A DNA stretch of 64,000 nt from the NCBI RefSeq assembly GCF_035944355.1, contig NZ_DASZBH010000010.1, positions 124,001-188,000 of the forward strand, written 5' to 3'. Of the stretch, positions 9,870 to 16,490 are shown piece by piece. The notes under the pieces were generated by a model that was given only the letters and a program-made list of their open reading frames with translations, ran no database searches and was not told where the DNA came from. Within the stretch, counting starts at the first letter, position 1, and each line of letters starts with the position of its first letter. The stretch comes from Frateuria_A sp035944355. GTDB taxonomy: Bacteria; Pseudomonadota; Gammaproteobacteria; Xanthomonadales; Rhodanobacteraceae. The position numbers and the translations under genes were made by a program.

Positions 9870-10448
9870 TCAGGCGAGATTGCCGGCCGCGAAGTCCCAG
9901 TTCACCACGTTCCAGAACGCATCCAGGTACTTCGGGCGGGCGTTGCGGTAGTCGATGTAGTAGGCGTGTTCCCACACGTCGCAGGTGAACAGCGGCTTGT
10001 CACTGCCGGTGATCGGCGTGCCGGCGTTGGAGGTGTTGACGATGCCCAGCGAGCCGTCCGGGCGCTGCACCAGCCAGGTCCAGCCGGAGCCGAAGTTGCT
10101 CGCGCCCATCTTGGCGAATTCTTCCTTGAACTTGGCCACCGAGCCGAAGGCCTTGTTGATGGCGTCGGCCAGCTTGCCGCTCGGCTCGCCGCCGCCGTTG
10201 GGCTTCATCGAGTGCCAATAGAAAGTGTGGTTCCAGGTCTGCGCGGCGTTGTTGAAGATGCCGCCGGACGATTTGCGGATGATCTCCTCCAGCGCCATCC
10301 CCTCGAACTCGGTGCCTTCGATCAGCTTGTTGAGGTTGGTCACGTAGGCCTGGTGGTGCTTGTCGTGATGGAACTCCAACGTCTCGGCCGAGATGTGCGG
10401 CTCCAGCGCGTTCTTTTCGTAAGGCAGGGGGGGAAGTTCGATCGCCAT
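9870..10448 (-). CDS. sodB: Superoxide dismutase, Fe type
   Basis: Iron superoxide dismutase of 192 residues, converting superoxide to oxygen and hydrogen peroxide in the cytoplasm. It starts MAIELPPLPY, the common family start. Metal ligands visible are H27 in 'LEFHHDKHH', the histidine of 'NHTFYWHS', and D and H of 'DVWEHAYYIDY'. The 'NNAAQTWNHTFYW' segment carries the glutamine position typical of the Fe rather than the Mn enzyme. A good GGAG ribosome-binding site precedes the ATG. It is divergent from grxD and convergent with purK. Confidence 0.95.
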   Translation of the reverse strand: MAIELPPLPYEKNALEPHISAETLEFHHDKHHQAYVTNLNKLIEGTEFEGMALEEIIRKSSGGIFNNAAQTWNHTFYWHSMKPNGGGEPSGKLADAINKAFGSVAKFKEEFAKMGASNFGSGWTWLVQRPDGSLGIVNTSNAGTPITGSDKPLFTCDVWEHAYYIDYRNARPKYLDAFWNVVNWDFAAGNLA

Positions 10449-10558
10449 GAGGGGCTCCTTGGGCTGCGGCTTGAAGGGAGGCCGGCACGCTGCCGGGCGG
10501 CAGTCGTGGTGCGGCTGATACACTTGCGGTCCTAAGTGCATTGTAGAACCCGTGAGCT

Positions 10559-10885
10559 ATGGACGTTAACGAGCGAATCAAGGCGGTGCTCGCCGAGTAC
10601 CCGATGGTTCTTTTCATGAAGGGCACGCCGCAGTTCCCGATGTGCGGCTTTTCCAGCCGCGCCGCACGGGCGTTGGAGGAAGCCGGCGCCGCGTTCCACG
10701 CCGTCAACGTGCAGGCCGATCCGGAGGTGCGCGCCGCGCTGCCGCACTTCGCCAACTGGCCGACTTTCCCGCAACTGTTCATCCAGGGCGAGCTGATCGG
10801 CGGATGCGACATCGTGGAGGACCTCAAGGCCTCCGGCGAACTGGCGCGCATGGCCGCGGACGTCAGCGGCGCGGTGCGCGCATGA
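10559..10885 (+). CDS. grxD: Monothiol glutaredoxin, Grx4 family
   Basis: CGFS-type monothiol glutaredoxin of 108 residues that binds and delivers [2Fe-2S] clusters with glutathione. The active-site motif CGFS is at residues 29-32, the conserved lysine at 21 ('FMKGTPQFPMCGFS'), and the glutathione-binding 'WPTFPQLFIQGELIGGCDIV' follows. It shares a four-base stop/start overlap with the SDR gene downstream. Its placement opposite sodB groups two genes tied to iron and oxidative stress. Confidence 0.96.
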   Translation: MDVNERIKAVLAEYPMVLFMKGTPQFPMCGFSSRAARALEEAGAAFHAVNVQADPEVRAALPHFANWPTFPQLFIQGELIGGCDIVEDLKASGELARMAADVSGAVRA

Positions 10886-11649
10886 CCCTGCCGACCGTAC
10901 GCCTGCCGCAGGACTTCGCGCCTGCGGCCGCCAGCCTGGCCGGCCGCGTGGTGCTGGTGACCGGCGCCTACGGCGGCCTCGGCCGCGCCGTCTCGCTGGG
11001 CGCGGCGCGCGCGGGCGCGACCCTGGTGATCACCGGCAAGCGCAAGCGACAGCTGGAGCAGCTCTACGACCTGATCGTCGCCGAGGGCCTGCCCGAGCCG
11101 GTGATCCACCCGCTGGACTTGGAAGCGGCCACGCCGCGCGACTACGAGGCGCTCGCCGAGGGGCTGGAGCGCGATCTCGGCCGGCTCGACGGCATCGCGC
11201 ATTGCGCCGCGAGCTTCGGCGGCCTCACGCCCATCACCATGCACAAGCCCGACGAGTGGCTGCGCACGCTGCACGTCAACGTGTCGGCGCCGTTCGCGCT
11301 GACCCAGGCCTGCCTGCCCTTGCTCGTCAAGGCGCCTGACGCCTCGGTGGTGTTCGTGCTGGACAATCCCGACCTGCTCAATCGCGCGCACTGGGGCGCC
11401 TATGGCGTGTCCAAGGCGGCGCTGGAGCGTTTCGTCGAGATCCTGCACCAGGAAACCGACACCACGGCGGTGCGCACGCATGCGCTGCTGCCGGCGCCGA
11501 TGCGCACGGCGCTGCGGCATCAGGCGTATTTCGGCGAGGACCCCAACACCCAGCCGCTGCCCGACGCGGCGGCCCGGGCGGCGGTGTGGCTGCTCGGCCC
11601 GCAAGGCGCTGCCGCGCGCGGCGCGATGCTGGACCTGCGCGGCGCCTGA
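10882..11649 (+). CDS. Short-chain dehydrogenase/reductase, YciK-like
   Basis: Classical SDR of 255 residues. It has the Rossmann motif 'VLVTGAYGGLGRAV' (TGxxxGxG) near residue 30, the 'HCAASFGGL' segment replacing the common NNAG, and the catalytic YxxxK as 'YGVSKAALERF'; the usual serine region reads 'VVFVLDNPDLLNRAHWG'. The pattern resembles the YciK group of oxidoreductases, whose substrate is unknown. Start coupling with grxD suggests co-expression. Confidence 0.85.
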   Translation: MTLPTVRLPQDFAPAAASLAGRVVLVTGAYGGLGRAVSLGAARAGATLVITGKRKRQLEQLYDLIVAEGLPEPVIHPLDLEAATPRDYEALAEGLERDLGRLDGIAHCAASFGGLTPITMHKPDEWLRTLHVNVSAPFALTQACLPLLVKAPDASVVFVLDNPDLLNRAHWGAYGVSKAALERFVEILHQETDTTAVRTHALLPAPMRTALRHQAYFGEDPNTQPLPDAAARAAVWLLGPQGAAARGAMLDLRGA

Positions 11650-11749
11650 CCCGCTTTTTTTTCCGTCCCGCGAAAGCGGGCCTCTGTCTGGCGCTCGCCA
11701 TGCCGCCCGCGCATGGCATGCTGTCCACGATCACCCGAAGGAGCTTTCC

Positions 11750-12358
11750 ATGGAAACGCAGATGACCACCCTTTCGGCGGGCATCCTGCTGTTCCTGATC
11801 ATGGATCCGCTGGGCAACATCCCGTTCTTCCTCAGCCTGCTCAAGCACGTGCCGCCCAAGCGCCGGCGCTGGGTGATGATCCGCGAGCTCTTGATCGCGC
11901 TGGGCGTATTGCTGGGCTTCCTGATCGGCGGCCAGCACATCCTCAAGCTGCTGCAGCTCAAGCAGGAGTCGATCAGCATCGCCGGCGGCATCGTGCTGTT
12001 CCTGATCGGCATCCGCATGGTGTTCCCGCCGCCGGAAGGCGGCATCTTCGGCAAGGCGGGCGAGGGCGAGCCGTTCATCGTGCCGATGGCGATTCCCGGC
12101 GTGGCCGGCCCTTCGGCGATGGCTGCGCTGCTGCTGCTCACCAATACCTCGCCGGGCCGGACGGCCGACTGGGCCATTGCGCTGTTGCTGGCGTGGCTGG
12201 CGACCTCGCTGATCCTGCTCTCTTCCACCTATCTCTTCCGTTGGCTGGGCGAGAGCGTGCTGACTGCGTTGGAACGGGTGATGGGCATGCTGCTGATCGC
12301 CTTGTCGGTGCAGATGTTCATGGGCGGCGTGGCGGCATTCCTGCACATGCAGGTCTGA
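11750..12358 (+). CDS. MarC family integral membrane protein
   Basis: 202-residue protein with about six transmembrane helices, including 'SAGILLFLIMDPLGNIPFFLSLL', 'LIALGVLLGFLIGG', 'IAGGIVLFLIGIRMVF' and 'MAIPGVAGPSAMAALLLL'. The 'MDPLGNIPFFLS' opening and 'PMAIPGVAGPS' loop are hallmarks of the MarC/UPF0056 family. MarC was once linked to multiple antibiotic resistance, but this has not held up and the transport role is unknown. A GAAGGAG ribosome-binding site precedes the start. Confidence 0.9.
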   Translation: METQMTTLSAGILLFLIMDPLGNIPFFLSLLKHVPPKRRRWVMIRELLIALGVLLGFLIGGQHILKLLQLKQESISIAGGIVLFLIGIRMVFPPPEGGIFGKAGEGEPFIVPMAIPGVAGPSAMAALLLLTNTSPGRTADWAIALLLAWLATSLILLSSTYLFRWLGESVLTALERVMGMLLIALSVQMFMGGVAAFLHMQV

Positions 12359-12424
12359 GCGCGCGGCGTCCCGCGCAAGGCACGCACCGCGCGCCCGCCG
12401 CATATCCCACTGCGGACGAGGCCG

Positions 12425-12453
12425 TCTTTCACACGTCGCCCTCCTGTCATAAT
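12425..12453 (+). promoter_or_regulatory. Putative extended -10 promoter for the acyltransferase gene
   Basis: TGT-CATAAT forms an extended -10 element 36 bases before the downstream ATG; the base-for-base -35 at 17-bp spacing (TCTTTC) is poor. Assigned by eye. Confidence 0.35.
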
Positions 12454-12489
12454 CAGGCCCCAGCATGGGCGAAACACGAGGAGGCGGTC

Positions 12490-14205
12490 ATGCTCAGCGT
12501 CGAACGGACCCTCACCGAGCGCCTGCCGTGGCTGGCGCAGCATCCACGGATCCGCCGGCCGATGGCGGGCCTGCTCGGTCGCCTGGCCGACGAGGCGGGT
12601 TTCAACCGCGTGCTCGATGCCGTCGGCAAGGTCGAGGGTTTCGACTTCGTCGACCGGGCGCTGGACGTGCTCGGCGCGGGCTACCAGGTCAGTCCGCGGG
12701 AGCGCGAGCACATCCCCGTGGAAGGCGGACTGCTGGTGGTGGCCAACCACCCGCTGGGCATGGTCGATGCGCTGGCGTTGCTGCACCTGATCGGTTCGGT
12801 GCGCCGGGACGTGCGCATCCTGGGCAACGACTGGCTGGCGTCGATCGAGCCGCTGCGCCGGCTGCTGCTGCCGGTGGACGTGTTCGGCAAGGGTGCCGCC
12901 TCGAAGATGCGCGACATCTATCGCGCGCTGGATCAGGGCGAGGCGTTGGTCGTGTTCCCCGCCGGGGAGGTTTCCCGCATGGGGCCCGGCGGCGTGCGCG
13001 ACGGGCAGTGGTCCGATGGCTTTGCACGGCTCGCCAAACGCAGTGGCGCGCCGGTGCTGCCGGTGCACGTGGCCGCGCGCAACTCGGCCATGTTCTACGG
13101 CCTCTCGATGCTGGCCAAGCCGCTCAGCACGGCGATGCTGCCGCGCGAGGCGGTGGCCCCCGGGCATCGGCGGATCGGCTTCAGCGTCGGCGCCCTGGTC
13201 AGCGCCGACGAACTCCTCCAGCGCAGCGGCGGTTCGCCCGCACAGGCCGCGAAGCTGATGCGCCGGCATGTTTACCGTGTAGGCCGGCGCAAGGGACTGG
13301 TCTTCGGCGGGCAGGCGCCGCTGGCCCACCCGGAACCGGCCGAACGGGTGGCCGCCGAACTGATGGCGCAGGGCGAGAAGCTCGCCGAGCTCAACGACGG
13401 CAAGCAGGCCTGGCTGTTCAAGGGCGCGGCCGACAGCGCCGTGCTGCGCGAGATCGGCCGCCTGCGCGAGCTGACCTTCCGCAAGGTCGGCGAGGGGACC
13501 AACGGCCGGCGCGACCTGGACGCCTTCGACCCCCACTATGAGCACCTGCTGCTGTGGGATCCGTCCGCGCTGCGCATCGTCGGCTCCTACCGCTTCGGCC
13601 ATGGCGGCCGCCTGATCGCCGAGCGCGGCCTGGCCGGGCTCTACACCGCCAGCCTGTTCAACTACTCGCCGGCCCTGGAGTCGCGCCTGGCGCAGGGCCT
13701 GGAACTGGGGCGCAGCTTCATCGCACCGGCGTATTGGCGATCGCGCGCGCTGGACCAGCTGTGGCAGGGCATCGGCCTGTACCTGCAGCGGCACCCGGAA
13801 CTGCGCTACCTGTTCGGCCCGGTCAGCATGTCCGTAAACTTGCCGCGCGAGGCACGCGAGTGGATCGCGGTCGCGCACCAGCATTACTTCGGCGCGCCGG
13901 GGCTGGCCAGCGCGCGGCAGCCGTTCGTGGTTTCACCCGCGGTGATCGGCCTGGTGCGCGACGCGTTGGAAGGGCTCGATGCGCAGGCCGGGCTGGGCAA
14001 GCTCAAGCACCATCTGGACGCGCTGGGCGTGAGCTTGCCAGTGCTCTATCGCCAATACGTAGACCTGGTCGAACCCGAAGGCGTGCAGTTCCTGGACTTC
14101 GGCGAGGACCCCGGCTTTTCGGGTTGCGTCGACGGTCTGGTGATGCTCGACCTGGCCACGCTCAAGCCGGCCAAACGCGCGCGCTACCTGGGCAAGACGG
14201 CGTAA
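12490..14205 (+). CDS. Bifunctional lysophospholipid-type O-acyltransferase / GNAT N-acyltransferase (OlsF-like)
   Basis: 571-residue fusion of two acyltransferase domains. The N-terminal half (about residues 75-260) is PlsC-like: 'VVANHPLGMVDALALL' carries the catalytic histidine/aspartate box and 'LVVFPAGEVSRMG' the substrate-binding box. The C-terminal half (about residues 310-560) resembles OlsB-type acyltransferases ('LRELTFRKVGEGTNGRRDLDAFD', 'IVGSYRFG', 'ELGRSFIAPAYW', 'YLFGPVSMSVN'). This order matches the bifunctional ornithine-lipid synthase OlsF, where the C-terminal part acylates ornithine and the N-terminal part adds the second acyl chain. The assignment to ornithine lipids is inference; other lysolipid substrates are possible. 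Confidence 0.82.
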   Translation: MLSVERTLTERLPWLAQHPRIRRPMAGLLGRLADEAGFNRVLDAVGKVEGFDFVDRALDVLGAGYQVSPREREHIPVEGGLLVVANHPLGMVDALALLHLIGSVRRDVRILGNDWLASIEPLRRLLLPVDVFGKGAASKMRDIYRALDQGEALVVFPAGEVSRMGPGGVRDGQWSDGFARLAKRSGAPVLPVHVAARNSAMFYGLSMLAKPLSTAMLPREAVAPGHRRIGFSVGALVSADELLQRSGGSPAQAAKLMRRHVYRVGRRKGLVFGGQAPLAHPEPAERVAAELMAQGEKLAELNDGKQAWLFKGAADSAVLREIGRLRELTFRKVGEGTNGRRDLDAFDPHYEHLLLWDPSALRIVGSYRFGHGGRLIAERGLAGLYTASLFNYSPALESRLAQGLELGRSFIAPAYWRSRALDQLWQGIGLYLQRHPELRYLFGPVSMSVNLPREAREWIAVAHQHYFGAPGLASARQPFVVSPAVIGLVRDALEGLDAQAGLGKLKHHLDALGVSLPVLYRQYVDLVEPEGVQFLDFGEDPGFSGCVDGLVMLDLATLKPAKRARYLGKTA

Positions 14206-14212
14206 GAACCTG

Positions 14213-14553
14213 CGCGTCGACCCTGAGCTTCAGCCAGCAGATCCCGGGCATCTTCGAGGGCAACAAGGGCGTGGTGCGGCGGGACGTCCACAAATTCACG
14301 AACCTGCCGAACAAGCATTGGGACATGGAGAAGCGCGAGCCGTTCCCGGTGGCCGCGCACCGGCCGATTTCCACGGTGTGCACGCCAACGGCCACGACAT
14401 CTACGACATCAGCTGCGCCGGCAAGACCGCCACCTGCAGCAACCACATCCAGAACGGCGTCTACAGCCGGAAGGACGTGCCGGCCTACATCAACAACAAC
14501 GACGACCTCGCCCAGCGCTGTCGGTGCCGTTGACGGTCAAGTACAGCTTCTGA
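14213..14553 (+). pseudogene. C-terminal remnant of an unidentified gene, broken by two frameshifts
   Basis: Protein-like sequence continues across three frames. About 14213-14370 encodes 'TLSFSQQIPGIFEGNKG' and 'VVRRDVHKFTNLPNKHW'; about 14370-14515 encodes 'FHGVHANGHDIYDISCAG', 'KTATCSNHIQNGVYSRKD' and 'VPAYINNNDDLA'; 14518-14553 encodes LSVPLTVKYSF and a stop. Both shifts are in the same direction, equivalent to a one-base loss each. No start codon remains. The terminal phenylalanine and beta-like end hint at an exported or outer-membrane protein, but I do not recognise the family. A terminator follows, so this is the tail of a former transcription unit. Confidence 0.6.
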
Positions 14554-14578
14554 ACAGGACTCGTAAGAGAGGCTTCAG

Positions 14579-14607
14579 CCGGCGTCCGCGAGGACGCCGG
14601 TTTTTTT
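14579..14607 (+). terminator. Intrinsic terminator after the gene remnant
   Basis: Nine-bp stem CCGGCGTCC / GGACGCCGG with a GCGA loop, followed by seven T. It closes the transcription unit of the acyltransferase gene and the remnant. Confidence 0.9.
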
Positions 14608-14702
14608 GGCTTGACCCTGGCCCTTCGCGCGCGGGAAGCTTGACGGTCCGCCACGGCGCCGGCAACGAAGCAGGCACACGTCAGCGGCAGGAGAAGGCAA
14701 GC

Positions 14703-16127
14703 ATGAACGACACCCACGCCGGCCGCGCCGGCAAGCCCGTCACCGTCAGCGCACGCATCTCGCCGGCGGGCGGACTGGACATCCTCTCGCGCAACGAAGT
14801 GGCGCGCCTGCGCGACGCCAGCGGCTCGGGCCTGCATGCGCTGCTGCGCCGATGCGCGCTGGCGGTGCTTACCTCGGGCAACATCAGCGACGACCCGCGT
14901 TCGATGTTCGAGCAGTACCCCGATTTCGATATCCAGGTGCTGCAGCAGGACCGCGGCATCAAGATCGAGCTTTCGCACGCGCCCGCGCAGGCGTTCGTCG
15001 ACGGCCAGATCATCCGCGGCATCAACGAGCTGCTGGTGGCGGTAATGCGCGACATCGTCTACGTGTCCAGCCAGCTCGAGCAGGGCGGCTTCGACCTGGA
15101 CGATACGGTCGGCATCACCCATGCCGTGTTCGAGATCCTGCGCAACGCGCGCATCCTGAAGCCGCACATCGATCCCAACCTGGTGGTGTGCTGGGGTGGC
15201 CACTCGATCTCGCGCGAGGAATACGAATACACCAAGGCGGTCGGCTACCAGCTCGGCCTGCGCGGCATGGACATCTGCACCGGCTGCGGCCCGGGCGCCA
15301 TGAAGGGCCCGATGAAGGGCGCCACCATCGCCCACGCCAAGCAGCGCCGGCGCAACAACCGCTACATCGGCATCACCGAGCCGGGCATCATCGCGGCCGA
15401 GTCGCCCAACCCGATCGTCAACCAGCTGGTGATCATGCCGGACATCGAAAAGCGCCTGGAGGCCTTCGTCCGCATGGCGCACGGCATCGTGGTGTTCCCC
15501 GGCGGCGTGGGCACGGCCGAAGAGATCCTCTACCTGCTCGGCATCCTGCTGCACCCGTCCAATGCCGGCACCCCGTTCCCGCTCGTCTTCACCGGCCCGA
15601 AGCAATCGGCCGCTTACTTCGAGCAGATCGACCGCTTCCTCAAGCTCAGCCTCGGCGACGAGGTGTCGCAGCACTACCAGATCATCGTGGACGATCCGGC
15701 CGCGGTGGCGCGGGCGATGGTCAAGGGCGTGGACAAGGTGCGCAACCATCGCCTGGACACCAAGGACGCCTTCTTCTTCAACTGGGCGCTGGACATCCCG
15801 TTCGCCTTCCAGCTGCCGTTCCGGCCGACCCATGAGGCGATGCGCGACCTCGCCCTGCACCGCGGCAGGCCGCGCCACGAGCTGGCCGCCGACCTGCGCC
15901 GCGCGTTCTCGGGCATCGTGGCCGGCAACGTGAAGGAAGAGGGCGTGCGCGCGATCGAACAGCACGGCCCGTTCGACATCGACGGCGAGCCGGACATCAT
16001 GCGGGCGCTGGACGCGCTGCTGCAGGCTTTCGTCAGCCAGCACCGCATGAAGCTTCCCGGCGGTTCGGCCTACGTGCCCTGCTACCGCGTGCGCGCGGAG
16101 GGCGCCACGGCTGCCCCGGCTGCTTGA
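14703..16127 (+). CDS. ppnN: Pyrimidine/purine-5'-nucleotide nucleosidase (LOG family)
   Basis: PpnN (formerly YgdH) cleaves nucleoside monophosphates to base and ribose 5-phosphate and in E. coli is stimulated by (p)ppGpp. The 474-residue length equals the family's long form: an N-terminal regulatory part, the central Rossmann/LOG domain ('CWGGHSISREEYEYTKAVGY', 'TGCGPGAMKGPMKGA', and the PGGVGTAEE signature at about 266-274), and a C-terminal part ('DTKDAFFFNWALDIPF'). It has its own start after a terminator and its stop codon overlaps the -35 box of the following tRNA promoter. Confidence 0.93.
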   Translation: MNDTHAGRAGKPVTVSARISPAGGLDILSRNEVARLRDASGSGLHALLRRCALAVLTSGNISDDPRSMFEQYPDFDIQVLQQDRGIKIELSHAPAQAFVDGQIIRGINELLVAVMRDIVYVSSQLEQGGFDLDDTVGITHAVFEILRNARILKPHIDPNLVVCWGGHSISREEYEYTKAVGYQLGLRGMDICTGCGPGAMKGPMKGATIAHAKQRRRNNRYIGITEPGIIAAESPNPIVNQLVIMPDIEKRLEAFVRMAHGIVVFPGGVGTAEEILYLLGILLHPSNAGTPFPLVFTGPKQSAAYFEQIDRFLKLSLGDEVSQHYQIIVDDPAAVARAMVKGVDKVRNHRLDTKDAFFFNWALDIPFAFQLPFRPTHEAMRDLALHRGRPRHELAADLRRAFSGIVAGNVKEEGVRAIEQHGPFDIDGEPDIMRALDALLQAFVSQHRMKLPGGSAYVPCYRVRAEGATAAPAA

Positions 16128-16152
16128 CAGCCCGTTCGGCGCTAAGCAAACT
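16124..16152 (+). promoter_or_regulatory. Promoter of tRNA-Asn
   Basis: A perfect -35 TTGACA overlaps the ppnN stop codon; 17 bases later comes CAAACT as -10, followed by a GC-rich stretch before the tRNA 5' end. Confidence 0.65.
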
Positions 16153-16166
16153 ACGCAGCTCGCCCC

Positions 16167-16243
16167 GCCCGAATAGCTCAGCTGGTTAGAGCACTTGACT
16201 GTTAATCAGGGGGTCGTTGGTTCGAGTCCAACTTCGGGCGCCA
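16167..16243 (+). tRNA. tRNA-Asn (anticodon GTT)
   Basis: 77 nt including the encoded CCA. Acceptor stem GCCCGAA pairs with TTCGGGC; the D-loop contains AGCTGGTTAGA, the anticodon loop CTGTTAA gives GTT, and the T-arm has GTTCGAGTC. A terminator hairpin follows. Confidence 0.97.
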
Positions 16244-16276
16244 GTTGATAGTTCCGCAATGTCCCGCGGAACCATG

Positions 16277-16304
16277 AAAACCCGCAGAAATGCGGGTTTT
16301 TTTT
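16277..16304 (+). terminator. Intrinsic terminator after tRNA-Asn
   Basis: AAAA, stem CCCGCA / TGCGGG with a GAAA tetraloop, then eight T. It ends the tRNA transcript and isolates the downstream receptor gene. Confidence 0.9.
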
Positions 16305-16490
16305 GTGCCCGAACATCCGGGATGCCCGGGCAAAGCCGGCTCGCTTCCGGGCTAAAAGCCTGGCCTTACAGTTTGGTATGTGATCGGCAATCTTGGTGTC
16401 ATTGCGCGCGTCTAGGTTTGAGGAGACCCGTGGTGTTGTCCATTCCGTCTGGACGACCCGCACGACCTTTCCTCAACCAGGGCACCGTCG

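Noticed and set aside
16387..16405. GCAAT-N9-ATTGC palindrome before the TonB receptor as a Fur box
   Set aside because: It has the right length of 19 bases but matches the Fur consensus at only a few positions.
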